DNA from: a virus
Direction: 5' to 3' (one strand)
IMG/VR virus record: IMGVR_UViG_3300025298_000118
Coordinates: 1 to 39,893 of that record
Length of the DNA: 39,893 nt
Both the position numbers and the translations under genes were made by a program. Below, one piece after another: positions 7,360 through 15,535 of this stretch. Every line of letters starts with the position of its first letter. The stretch's first letter is position 1. Below the pieces are notes generated by a model. The model saw nothing but the letters and a program-made list of their open reading frames with translations, was not told the origin of the DNA and made no database searches.

Positions 7360-7784
7360 TGGCTAAGCATGATCTGCCTCGTCGTGGTAGCCGCCCAGCG
7401 AATGCGCTGTCTTCGCTACACTCCCTCGGCGGCCGTGCGGCCATCGATACGTTGTATCGGGTCGCCGGCAAGTCCATTACACGCACCGCCTTTGACGTGC
7501 TCGTTATTGAGCAGTTGGTCTTTTACGGGTTGATTGAAAAGAATGGCGCCGACGTGCAATTGACCGATGAAGGGCGGGCCTACTTAGGTGTTGCCAAGCC
7601 GACGGAAACTTGGGTCGGCAAGTTGCCGGAACCACGTATCGGCAACGGCTTCAAGCCACTGCGCGCGCGCAGCGCGATGGTGTTCCGACCAGGTGCGTTT
7701 GACTTCCGTGCTTCGCCTTCCGTCGTGGCGGGTAAAGAAGTGCCGTACAAAGGCCCTACGAGCTTCGCGGGAGCCAAGTCTTGA
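7359..7784 (+). CDS. Hypothetical early protein, winged-helix-like
   Basis: A 141-aa protein starting at ATG 7359, which overlaps the preceding stop (TAATG) behind a strong AAGGGAGG site (7344-7351). Residues ~15-70 (LGGRAAIDTLYRVAGKSITRTAFDVLVIEQLVFYGLIEKNGADVQLTDEGRAYLG) resemble a small winged-helix domain ending in the 'LTDEGRAYL' beta-hairpin seen in DNA-binding proteins. The C-terminal half is basic and lacks clear motifs. Position directly before the primase-helicase suggests a replication accessory or regulatory role. Not assigned to a family. Confidence 0.65.
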   Translation: MAKHDLPRRGSRPANALSSLHSLGGRAAIDTLYRVAGKSITRTAFDVLVIEQLVFYGLIEKNGADVQLTDEGRAYLGVAKPTETWVGKLPEPRIGNGFKPLRARSAMVFRPGAFDFRASPSVVAGKEVPYKGPTSFAGAKS

Positions 7785-10660
7785 TTGATGACGTTGGACG
7801 CGTAGTCCTCCAAATGCAGTTGGCGGATATGCCGCCGTTGCCTTCGGACCATCCGAAGATCGATGGCAGGATTTACCGCTTCGGACCAAAGAAGAAGGCG
7901 TGGTATGTGCTGCGCCGTACCACGTTGAAAACTGGCCGTGAGGTCATCACTGGCGCCTATGGGATTTACATCGGCCTCGATCCCGGCACGATTCAGGTAA
8001 CGTGCGACTCCGATGCGATGTCCGCCGAGGAGCGCGCCGACCTGGTTGCGAAGCGGCGGGAGGAGGAGGAGCGGGCGGCGGAAGAGAAACGCCGTGAGCA
8101 GCAGCTCGCTGCCAATCGCGCGCTGGACGAATGGAACAAGGCCGAGCGCAACCCCGTCGCGCATGCTTACTTGGATCGTAAGAAGATCACTCCGGAGGGC
8201 GTGCGCGTCAATGATAACGGTGAGCTTTTGATCCCAATGATGCGCGCAGGCCAGATGGTCGGCCGGCAGCGCATTGACCCGGCCGGGAACAAGCGCTACA
8301 GCAGCGGTATGGACAAGGTCGGTGCGGCGTGCCTGCTCGGCGGCCTTGCTGGTCAAGCCGGCGACGCCGGCGTTATTGGCCTGGGTGAAGGCTACGCCAC
8401 ATGCCGAACTGTTCGCATGGCATCTGCCTTGCTCGGCGAAGAATTTCCCGTGGCGGTGGCATTCGATGCCGGCAGTATCGGTGTCGTTGCGCAGGAGCTG
8501 CGGCGCCGGCATCCTGGCGCGCACATGCTATTCCTGGTCGATGATGATTACCTGTTGGAGCAGCGTTTCACCGAGCACTTGGCCCGTGAATTCGATGTGC
8601 AAGTGCATGTGCCGATCGATGGGGCAGAGCATACGATCCAGAATTCCGGCGGCGAATCGGTACAGGTTACCGCGCAGTGGTGCGTTGACGCGAACGGCGT
8701 CGACTACATCGCAAGCGATGTGCGCAGGGGGCGCAGAATCGACACGAGGAAGTTTGAGAATGCCGGCCTGTCGCGTAGCATGGCGGCCGCAAAGCTCGTC
8801 GGAAACGCCTCGCTCGCGATCCCATCGTTCGGGGATAGGGGCGGGCGCAAGCTGACCGATTGGAACGACTTGCACGCGGACAAGTCGCTTGAAGTTGTGG
8901 CGTCGCAACTCGCGCCCGTTCTTCTTGCCGCGAAGCGGCCTAAGTCTGTCCCTCCCTCGGAAGGCGGCGCACAAGCGGTGTCTGCCTTGCCTGCGGCAGT
9001 GGGTACCAATCAGTCGCCCGACATCTCTGCAGCGCCGTCAGCGGCCATTGATAACTATGCTGGGTCCATTGGTTCTCCCGCCCCCTCTTTTGATGATGCG
9101 CCCGCGCGAGCTGACGCAATGCCGGACGACGCAGGGCTGCTCCCCCCGCCCCCCTCAACTGCGGATGCGGCGCCGGAGGGTGAGGTCGGGCTGGTATCGC
9201 TGGGATGGGCGCTATCGCATTGTGCGCTGATCCAGGGGACGACCGAAGTGTGGGATTCGGTGAACAAACTGCGCATGAAGGCCAAGGCGTTTGTCACCAT
9301 GGTCGGCAAGGAAAGCGCCAAGCAATGGGAGAACAGCCCACAACGGCGGTCCATCAGCCCTCGTAACCTCCCGGCTACGGTGCGCGGCGTTGCAGCGACT
9401 ACCGGGGGGGCGGGGGATGACTCCCTCTTGATGATGCTGGAGCGATACACGCTGTTGTATGGCACAAAAACCGTATGGGACCACGATCGCCGCAAGATCA
9501 TCGGCTACGACGCCATGGCGCTGTCGCGCGGCGCGAATCTGGCCGAGCGCTGGCTGGAGCATTCCATGCGACGCGAGATCGACCTGGAGAACCTGGTCTT
9601 TGATCCGACGCAGACGGTCGATCTGAAGACGCATATCAACATGTTCGAAGGTTTCCCATTGAAGCCGAAGAAGGACGACGAGAAAGCCGGCCTGGCGCTG
9701 GAGCTGCTGGCAAGCCTGTGCTTTTCCGAGCCGAACCGGGAGGAGCTGTTCCAGTGGGTACTGCGCTGGCTGGCCTACCCGCTACAGCACCCCGGAGCCA
9801 AGATGCAAACAGCACTCTTGTTCTTTGGCGAGAAGCAGGGTACTGGCAAAAGCCTTTTCTTCGAGGGTATCGTCAAGCCCATTTACGGTGAATACGGCGC
9901 GACCGGTGGCCAGAACCAGCTGGACTCCACGTACACCGTGTGGCGGTCGCAAAAGCTGTTCGTGCTGTTCGAAGAGATTCTCTCGCGCCAGGACAAATAC
10001 AGTTCCATTGGGCTGATCAAGCACATGATCACGGGCCGCACACAGCCGATCAGCCAGAAGTTCAAGGATGACCGCGACGAGGCCAACCACATGAACACGG
10101 TAATGCTGTCGAACGAGTTCCAGGCTGTACCGCTGGAGCCGCACGACCGCCGCTTCTGTGTTGCCGATGTGCGCACCGATCTGGACCCTGAGCTGCTCGG
10201 GAGAATCAAGGCCGTGCTGGAGGATGGCCTGATCGAGGCCTTCTATGCCTTCCTGCTGGAGTATCCCTTAGGCGACTTCAACCCTCATACGTGGCCGCCA
10301 ATGACCGCGGCGAAAGAGCGTGTCATCAGCTTTGGCCGGCCCGATTGGGAGGCGTTCTATCTCGCCTGGTCAGGTGGCGAGCTGGACGCACCGTATTGCT
10401 CCTGTCTGTCGAATGACCTGTACCTGGCCTACGACCGCTACTGCTCCCGATACGGGTTGCGAGGGCAGTCGCTCACCAAGTTTGCCGAGTTGATGGGGAA
10501 CCGCCTCAAGAAGGACCGCCAGTGGGTGACCATCGGTGCGAAGCGGAAGCTGCTGACCGTACTGCATGTGCCGGATCAAGAGGGCGATCCTCCCGATGAG
10601 TCGTTGAGTGCTCGTTGCGAACGCTTCCGCCGACTGGCGGACATCAAGGCCGAGATCTAA
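7781..10660 (+). CDS. Phage primase-helicase (TOPRIM + DUF5906)
   Basis: A 959-aa replication protein. An N-terminal charged helical stretch (~85-125, REEEERAAEEKRREQQ) leads into a TOPRIM-type primase domain with the key acidic residues E203 (LGEGY) and D254-D256 (LVDDDY). A Pro/Ala/Ser-rich linker (~385-465) follows. The C-terminal DUF5906-type SF3-like helicase has a Walker A GEKQGTGKS at 683-691 (K690) and 'LFVLFEEILS' as the likely Walker B. It would unwind the phage origin and prime synthesis. The start is TTG at 7781, overlapping the previous stop (TTGA) with GGGAG upstream; no ATG lies nearby in frame before residue 12. The iteron-like cluster directly downstream is its likely substrate. 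Confidence 0.93.
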   Translation: MIDDVGRVVLQMQLADMPPLPSDHPKIDGRIYRFGPKKKAWYVLRRTTLKTGREVITGAYGIYIGLDPGTIQVTCDSDAMSAEERADLVAKRREEEERAAEEKRREQQLAANRALDEWNKAERNPVAHAYLDRKKITPEGVRVNDNGELLIPMMRAGQMVGRQRIDPAGNKRYSSGMDKVGAACLLGGLAGQAGDAGVIGLGEGYATCRTVRMASALLGEEFPVAVAFDAGSIGVVAQELRRRHPGAHMLFLVDDDYLLEQRFTEHLAREFDVQVHVPIDGAEHTIQNSGGESVQVTAQWCVDANGVDYIASDVRRGRRIDTRKFENAGLSRSMAAAKLVGNASLAIPSFGDRGGRKLTDWNDLHADKSLEVVASQLAPVLLAAKRPKSVPPSEGGAQAVSALPAAVGTNQSPDISAAPSAAIDNYAGSIGSPAPSFDDAPARADAMPDDAGLLPPPPSTADAAPEGEVGLVSLGWALSHCALIQGTTEVWDSVNKLRMKAKAFVTMVGKESAKQWENSPQRRSISPRNLPATVRGVAATTGGAGDDSLLMMLERYTLLYGTKTVWDHDRRKIIGYDAMALSRGANLAERWLEHSMRREIDLENLVFDPTQTVDLKTHINMFEGFPLKPKKDDEKAGLALELLASLCFSEPNREELFQWVLRWLAYPLQHPGAKMQTALLFFGEKQGTGKSLFFEGIVKPIYGEYGATGGQNQLDSTYTVWRSQKLFVLFEEILSRQDKYSSIGLIKHMITGRTQPISQKFKDDRDEANHMNTVMLSNEFQAVPLEPHDRRFCVADVRTDLDPELLGRIKAVLEDGLIEAFYAFLLEYPLGDFNPHTWPPMTAAKERVISFGRPDWEAFYLAWSGGELDAPYCSCLSNDLYLAYDRYCSRYGLRGQSLTKFAELMGNRLKKDRQWVTIGAKRKLLTVLHVPDQEGDPPDESLSARCERFRRLADIKAEI

Positions 10661-10972
10661 CAGTGAGCAAGAACAGGGTTATTAACAGGGGTTTTACAAA
10701 CCCGGTACAGCGCAAAACTAGCATCCATGCGGTGTTAACAGGGTTAACAGGGTTTACAGGGGTACCACGCGTGCGCGGGTGTATTTCTTAGATTAGAGAG
10801 GCTGGAAGTTTTTTCATATGTGCGTGTAATCACACCCTGTTAACCCTGATAACCCTGTAAAGGCAAGGATTCATGCGGGTTTCAGCGTAACAGGGTTCAG
10901 TGAATGCATGTAAAGGGTCTGTTCAACAGGATTCAGGGGCTCCGACAGAGCGAGCAAATAAAGGAAATGTAA
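10661..10972. repeat. Non-coding 312 bp with AACAGGG iteron cluster (possible origin)
   Basis: No gene is visible here. The motif AACAGGG or a one-base variant occurs on the plus strand near 10672, 10684, 10737, 10746, 10755 and 10889, with a partial copy at 10925. It occurs inverted (CCCTGTT, CCCTGAT, CCCTGTA) at 10835, 10844 and 10853. The copies at 10737-10761 and 10835-10859 are each triplets with 9-bp spacing, in opposite orientation about 75 bp apart. An AT-rich stretch (10789-10830) lies between the triplets. This is the expected look of a theta-type origin or a repeated regulator binding site, next to the primase-helicase gene. Confidence 0.7.
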
Positions 10973-11569
10973 ATGCAAGTGATTGAAGTTGACGGGATTG
11001 CGTACGAAGCGATCGAAGTGGTGAACCAGGTTCCGCGCACTACGCCGCGTGGTACGTCAGTGGTAAGTGGGCCTGGCGATGAGCAGTTTGAGGCTAGGCT
11101 GGAGAATTGGCGTCGCGCCGTGCGTGGCGCGGAAAAACGTGACGGTGGCGCGCGATGCTGTGCGGCCTGGGCGCGCCAGTATGTTCTTCAACGCGCAGTT
11201 GCGGCAGGAGGCACCCTGGCGCCGGCTGACGAGGGCAGCAGGTTGCAGCGCCCACTGGCGTGCACAGGTGCGGAACTGGACGGATGGGTGGTCGAGGCGG
11301 CATGGCGCCAGCTCGGCGACGCGAACGAGCGCCAGGTGTTGAAGGCGCTCCATATCCACCAGTGGCCAGCGGATCAGCTGCGCCGATTCGTGCGCGGCGT
11401 GCGGGGACGACATATGCCGCTGCTGATTGCCAAAGCGGAAAGGAACCTAAGGAGTATCTTGATAACCTTAGGTAGCCCGGCTACCATTCAGGCTACAACT
11501 CGCCTGCCGGGGTATCCCGAGCCTTCAGCCGAATCGGCGTCTCCCTCGCGGAGGCGCCTGTTCGTCTGA
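10973..11569 (+). CDS. Hypothetical end-of-early-operon protein (198 aa), possible late regulator
   Basis: A 198-aa Arg/Ala-rich protein. ATG at 10973 follows AAGGAA (10961-10966). Residues ~35-75 are basic (RLENWRRAVRGAEKRDGGARCC), and ~104-155 (DGWVVEAAWRQLGDANERQVLKALHIHQWPADQLRRFVRG) resemble a sigma-region-4 or antiterminator-type helix-turn-helix. It is the last early gene, followed at once by a strong terminator and then the late genes, which is where Q-like antiterminators sit in lambda-like phages. I do not recognise a specific family, so the regulatory role is inference. Confidence 0.65.
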   Translation: MQVIEVDGIAYEAIEVVNQVPRTTPRGTSVVSGPGDEQFEARLENWRRAVRGAEKRDGGARCCAAWARQYVLQRAVAAGGTLAPADEGSRLQRPLACTGAELDGWVVEAAWRQLGDANERQVLKALHIHQWPADQLRRFVRGVRGRHMPLLIAKAERNLRSILITLGSPATIQATTRLPGYPEPSAESASPSRRRLFV

Positions 11570-11584
11570 AGGAAGGCAACAATT

Positions 11585-11613
11585 AAAGCCCGCCGCTGAG
11601 CGGGCTTTTTCTT
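11585..11613 (+). terminator. Rho-independent terminator
   Basis: AAAGCCCGC / GCGGGCTTT form a perfect 9-bp stem with a 6-nt loop, followed by a T-rich run (TTCTTTTT). It ends the right early operon. Confidence 0.92.
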
Positions 11614-11618
11614 TTTCC

Positions 11619-11634
11619 GTGCAGACGTCTGCAC
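11619..11634. repeat. 16-bp palindrome GTGCAGACGTCTGCAC, copy 2
   Basis: Identical to the other three copies. It lies between the early terminator and the first late-side gene, 15 bp before its ATG, so a bound protein could affect initiation there. Confidence 0.9.
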
Positions 11635-11649
11635 TTCCCGGAGATCTAC

Positions 11650-12405
11650 ATGACCGTTGACGTGCGCGACGCAGTAAAGCAGCTGACCGCAGGGATGCTG
11701 GTGGAAGAGAAGCAGGTCAAGTTTGCCACGCGCGTGGCGTTGACGCGCGTGGCGGTCAAGAGCAAGCAGGCCGAGGAAAGAGAGATGCGAGACGTCTTCG
11801 ATAAGCCTACACCGTTCACCATGTCGGGGCTGTTCGTGCGGCCGGCCACGAGCGACAGCCTCACCGCCGAAGTAAAGCTGAAAGACTTTGCCAGCAAGAG
11901 CAGTACCCCTGCCGCCAAATACATGGCAGCGCAGATCAAGGGCGGGACACGTGGGCAGAAGCGATTCGAGCGGGCGCTGGAAGCCATCGGCGCACTGCCA
12001 CCGGGCTACCGCGTGGTGCCGGGTGAGGGCGCGGAACTGGATGACTACGGAAATATGAGCCGTGGACAGATCGTGCAGATCCTGGCCTACTTCCGTGCCT
12101 TCCCTGAGGCTGGCTACAAAGCCAATATGACGGACAAGCGCCGCGAGTCACTGGAGCGAGGCAGCAAGACACGGCAAGGCGTTTCCTACTTTGTGGGCAG
12201 GCCGGGTGATCGCCTCCCGCTCGGCATCTATCAACGTGTGCATTTTGCTCGCGGCACCGCCATCAGGGCCGTGATGATCTTCGTGCGCAACGTTACCTAT
12301 CAGGCGACGTTCGATTTTGAATATGTGGCGAAGCTGGCTATCGAGCAGCACTTCAAGGGTGAATTCCAGCGCGCTCTGGCCGAAGCGCGGGCATCCCAGC
12401 GCTGA
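11650..12405 (+). CDS. Hypothetical phage protein before terminase (possibly gpZ-like)
   Basis: A 251-aa protein. The N-terminal 'VKFATRVALTRVAVKSKQAEEREMRDVF' helix and the C-terminal 'FEYVAKLAIEQHFKGEFQRALAEAR' helix recall the layout of minor tail proteins of the lambda gpZ type. The similarity is weak and the position, before the terminase, is unusual for a tail gene. It could instead be a DNA-packaging or head accessory protein. The ATG at 11650 follows CGGAGA at a suitable distance. No membrane segment or signal peptide is seen. It lies alone between a terminator and the likely cos region. Confidence 0.6.
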   Translation: MTVDVRDAVKQLTAGMLVEEKQVKFATRVALTRVAVKSKQAEEREMRDVFDKPTPFTMSGLFVRPATSDSLTAEVKLKDFASKSSTPAAKYMAAQIKGGTRGQKRFERALEAIGALPPGYRVVPGEGAELDDYGNMSRGQIVQILAYFRAFPEAGYKANMTDKRRESLERGSKTRQGVSYFVGRPGDRLPLGIYQRVHFARGTAIRAVMIFVRNVTYQATFDFEYVAKLAIEQHFKGEFQRALAEARASQR

Positions 12406-12507
12406 CCAAAAGCTTTTCCAAGGTACTCCCGAGAGGGGGCCGTCAAGGGTAATTCGAACCCCGATTTTTCTCTAGTCAAAAGCCCTTCCTAAGGGGGTTG
12501 TATTGTC
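12406..12507. other. Candidate cos / packaging-initiation region
   Basis: A 102-bp gap directly upstream of the small terminase gene, which is where cos lies in lambda-like phages. It holds a G-rich run (GAGAGGGGGCCG), an AACCCCG segment and an imperfect hairpin (CCCTTCCTAAGGGGG near 12483). The exact cut site cannot be placed from sequence alone. Confidence 0.4.
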
Positions 12508-13035
12508 ATGTCTACCTTCGACCTTACCAAGCCGATGACCCAGGCCACTTTCGGCGCGCTCGTCGGCGTTAGCCAGCAAGCGATCGGCAACCTGGCTGGC
12601 CGAGGCATCCTCGATAAGTCCATGGATGGCCACCAGCTGCTGCAGGCCTATTGCTCTCACTTGCGCGAACAGGCGGCGGGCAGGGCGGCGAATGGCGAGC
12701 TTGACCTGGCCACCGAACGCGCAGGCCTGGCGAAGGCCCAGCGCGAAAAGATCGAAATGCAGAACGCCGTCACGCGCGCCGAGCTGGCGCCCGTGACGCT
12801 GATCGAAGAGGTGTTGTCCAAAGCCGGCGGCAGGATCGCCGGCATCCTGGAAGCGATCCCTGGTGCTGTGAAGCGCCGCGTGCCCACCTTATCCGGCGAG
12901 GAGATCAAGAGCATTGCCGCCGAGATCGCGCTGGTGCGCAACATCGTTGCCGGCATGTCGCTCGATGACCTGCGTGAGCCGGACGACGAAGGCGACGATG
13001 AGCCTGTGGTCGAGTTCGAGGAGCCCATGCCATGA
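12508..13035 (+). CDS. Terminase small subunit (Nu1-like)
   Basis: A 175-aa small terminase subunit that would bind cos and recruit the large subunit. Residues ~8-35 (KPMTQATFGALVGVSQQAIGNLAGRG) form the Nu1-type winged HTH. A helical middle (LATERAGLAKAQREKIEMQNAVTRAELAPV) is typical of the DUF1441/Nu1 group. The C-terminus is acidic (EPDDEGDDEPVVEFEEP) and probably contacts the large subunit. Its stop overlaps the large-subunit start as ATGA. Confidence 0.9.
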   Translation: MSTFDLTKPMTQATFGALVGVSQQAIGNLAGRGILDKSMDGHQLLQAYCSHLREQAAGRAANGELDLATERAGLAKAQREKIEMQNAVTRAELAPVTLIEEVLSKAGGRIAGILEAIPGAVKRRVPTLSGEEIKSIAAEIALVRNIVAGMSLDDLREPDDEGDDEPVVEFEEPMP

Positions 13036-15110
13036 GCTGCATGCATGAAGTCCTGAACTGGGATTCTCCTGAACTCGCCAAGACTGTCACGCGGGGCTTG
13101 GGCGCGTTCGGCGTGCCGCCGCCAATGACACTCGAGGAGTGGGCGCGGGAGCACTTCTACCTGTCCGCCGAGTCGTCGTACGTGGAGCAGGCCTGGCGGC
13201 CCTGGCCATTCCAGCGCGCGATCCTGGCGTGCATCAGCAACGACGACATCTGCGCCATCGACTTCAAGAAGTCGGCGCGGGTGGGATACACGAAGATGTT
13301 GCTGGCCGCTGTTGGCTATTTTGCGGAACACAAGCGGCGCAACCAGGCGCTGTGGCAGCCGACGGATGGTGATAGCGATGAGTTCGTCAAGACCGAGCTC
13401 GACACGATGCTGCGGGACGTGAAGGTGATGCGTAGGGCGATGCCGGCGCACGTTTCCAGGCACAAGGACAACACACTCGCGCAGAAGAAATTCCTGGGCT
13501 GCTTGTTGCACACGCGCGGCGGAACCGCAGCCCGGGCCTACCGGCGGATATCGGTCGACGTTGCGCTCCTGGATGAACTGGATGCGTTCGATCGCGACAT
13601 CGAAAAAGAAGGCTCGCCCGACGTGCTGGCGGCGAAGCGGGTGGAGGGGGCGACGTTCCCGAAGGTGATTACCGGATCGACGCCGAAGCTGCAGGGCTTC
13701 TCGCTCATCGACGACAGGTATCAGGCGGCGGACGTGCGCCTCAAGTTCGCGATCCCTTGTCCAGAGTGCGGAGAGTTCCACACGCTGGCCTGGGGGAAGA
13801 AGGATGAGGCGCACGGCTTCAAGTGGGTGAACGGCGACCCGGAAACCGTTCGGCACTTGTGCCCACACAACGGTTGCTTGATCACACAGGCGCAGTACCT
13901 GGCAGTCGCCGACCAGGGCCGATGGCAGAACGAAGACGGCAGCATCACGGTCGATGCCGAAGGCATCTTCCGCAATGCGGCCGGCGAGGAGATCCCGGCG
14001 CTCGAGCATATCGCGTTCCATGTCTGGACCGCGTACAGCCCAGTGGTGACCTGGTCGAAGTTGGTGGAGGAATTCCTGGAGGCCTACGAAAAGGCCCAGG
14101 GCGGCGACATTACTAAGCTCAAGGCGTTCACAAATACGACGCTGGGCGAGGTGTGGGCGCTGGAACAGGAGAAGACCGATGCCGAGCAGCTAAAGGAGCG
14201 CGCCGAGCCGTACAAGCTCGGGACGGTACCAATGGGATGCCTGCGGCTGCTGGCAGGATGTGACACGCAGGACAACCGCATCGAGGTGACGGTTCGCGGA
14301 TATGGGCGCGGCTGCGAGACATGGAAGATCGAGCATCGGGTCTTTTATGGAAACCCCAGCGAAGACCAGGTGTGGCAGGACGTTGCCGAATACCTGTTCG
14401 AGACGGAGTTTCCGCACGCGAGCGGCAAGGCAATCGGAATCTACGCATCGGCGATCGACACCGGCGGCCACCACACGCAGGCGGTGTACAGCTTTGTGCA
14501 TGCGCAGACTGCGCTGGGCCGCAAGGTTTTTGCTGTGAAGGGCCGTTCAGGGCGAGAGAAGCACATCAAGGATGGCGTCTCAAAGGTGGACATCGACTGG
14601 CGAGGCAAGACGAAGAAGCGTGGCCTGTTCCTGTGGCAGGTCGGTACAAATCTGGCCAAAGACTTGATCTATGGCCGGCTACAAATCACCAAGCCTGGGC
14701 CTGGCTACATGCACTTCTCAAAGGAATCGACGGATGAATACTTTGCACAGATGGCAGGCGAGGCCCGAGTGGAGCGGGCTACCGCCAGCGGAAAAGAATC
14801 GCGCTGGACGGCGCTTCGTAAGCGAGTGGAAGCGTGGGATTGCACGGTTTATGCAGTCTGGCTCGAAACGCACCTGGAGCTGGCGAAGAAGCCGGCGAGA
14901 TGGTGGGACACCCTCGAAGCAGAGGTCCAGCCAGCCATAGGCGATCTGTTCAGCCAGCCGGTGCCGGTGGCAGCACCGCCATTGGCACGACCGTACACCT
15001 CGGAAGCGCATCGGCCGACGCCGACAGCGGGGCCTGTAGCGCCGCAACAAAGAAGGAGCGCAGGCAATGGCTTCGCATCCGACGAATGGGCAAGTAGGGG
15101 ATTTAACTAA
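13032..15110 (+). CDS. Terminase large subunit (lambda gpA family)
   Basis: A 692-aa packaging ATPase and nuclease. A Walker A-like motif KKSARVGYTK lies at 79-88, as in lambda gpA, and a Walker B VALLDELD at 177-184 (D181, E182). A zinc-type Cys cluster follows (CPECGEF, LCPHNGC, around residues 240-280). The C-terminal half has the gpA-type nuclease with acidic residues around 'GCDTQDNRIEV' and 'ASAIDTGGHHTQAV'. Length is normal for the family. It starts as ATGA with the small subunit and ends as TAATG with the Mor-like gene. Together with the small subunit it cuts concatemers at cos and drives DNA into the prohead. Confidence 0.95.
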   Translation: MSCMHEVLNWDSPELAKTVTRGLGAFGVPPPMTLEEWAREHFYLSAESSYVEQAWRPWPFQRAILACISNDDICAIDFKKSARVGYTKMLLAAVGYFAEHKRRNQALWQPTDGDSDEFVKTELDTMLRDVKVMRRAMPAHVSRHKDNTLAQKKFLGCLLHTRGGTAARAYRRISVDVALLDELDAFDRDIEKEGSPDVLAAKRVEGATFPKVITGSTPKLQGFSLIDDRYQAADVRLKFAIPCPECGEFHTLAWGKKDEAHGFKWVNGDPETVRHLCPHNGCLITQAQYLAVADQGRWQNEDGSITVDAEGIFRNAAGEEIPALEHIAFHVWTAYSPVVTWSKLVEEFLEAYEKAQGGDITKLKAFTNTTLGEVWALEQEKTDAEQLKERAEPYKLGTVPMGCLRLLAGCDTQDNRIEVTVRGYGRGCETWKIEHRVFYGNPSEDQVWQDVAEYLFETEFPHASGKAIGIYASAIDTGGHHTQAVYSFVHAQTALGRKVFAVKGRSGREKHIKDGVSKVDIDWRGKTKKRGLFLWQVGTNLAKDLIYGRLQITKPGPGYMHFSKESTDEYFAQMAGEARVERATASGKESRWTALRKRVEAWDCTVYAVWLETHLELAKKPARWWDTLEAEVQPAIGDLFSQPVPVAAPPLARPYTSEAHRPTPTAGPVAPQQRRSAGNGFASDEWASRGFN

Positions 15111-15391
15111 TGCAAATGCACAGCGAAAATGACATTGTTGGCTGCTTCGTCAGCCTGGTCGGCGCCACTTTGGGCCTGGCCGTCTTCACACCAGAGAAAC
15201 AACGCGAAATTGACGCGCTTCTGCGCCTGCAGTGGGGCGGGCAGGAGGTGTACATCAAGAAATCCGACATCGATTCGGAGGCCCGTGCCGAAGCGGTTAG
15301 GGCCAAATACAACGGGCGGAATCGCAAGGAACTGATGGCCGAGTACAACATCAGCCGCTCGCAGTTCTACAAGATCATCAAGGGAGGGTAG
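15110..15391 (+). CDS. Mor-family transcription activator
   Basis: A 93-aa protein matching the Mor/C activator family of Mu-like phages: 'WGGQEVYIKKSD' (beta strand before the DNA-binding part) and a C-terminal helix-turn-helix 'YNGRNRKELMAEYNISRSQFYKII'. Mor and C bind imperfect inverted repeats as dimers and activate middle or late promoters. Finding it inside the late module, between terminase and portal, is notable. The 26-bp inverted repeats at 16670, 18560 and 35101 are its plausible targets. Its start overlaps the terminase stop (TAATG). Confidence 0.82.
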   Translation: MQMHSENDIVGCFVSLVGATLGLAVFTPEKQREIDALLRLQWGGQEVYIKKSDIDSEARAEAVRAKYNGRNRKELMAEYNISRSQFYKIIKGG

Positions 15392-15448
15392 CCAGCTTGG
15401 ACGGATAATCTGTACTGGCTCGGGAATGAGCGGCCTCTGACTGCTAGT

Positions 15449-15471
15449 TTAGAGGCGGCTACCGCCTCTAA
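15449..15471. terminator. Strong hairpin between converging genes
   Basis: TTAGAGGCGG and CCGCCTCTAA form a perfect 10-bp stem with a 3-nt loop. There is no long T-run on either side, so it is a possible bidirectional terminator or attenuator between the Mor-like gene and the reverse-strand DUF2971 gene. Confidence 0.5.
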
Positions 15472-15535
15472 CCAGACCTTCAACAATTGAATTCAGGGAC
15501 CACCGCATACGGTCCGCAGGAACGATAAGTGAAGC

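Noticed and set aside
12441-12475. TPsiC-arm-like sequence (GGGGTTCGAATT on the minus strand) suggesting a tRNA or attB fragment
   Set aside because: No acceptor, D or anticodon arms can be built around it; it is more likely part of the cos region.
12657-14021. Long open frame of 454 codons on the minus strand across the terminase genes
   Set aside because: It lies opposite well-supported terminase genes, has GC-driven composition (Arg/His/Leu-rich) and no motif or ribosome binding site; it is a GC-frame shadow.
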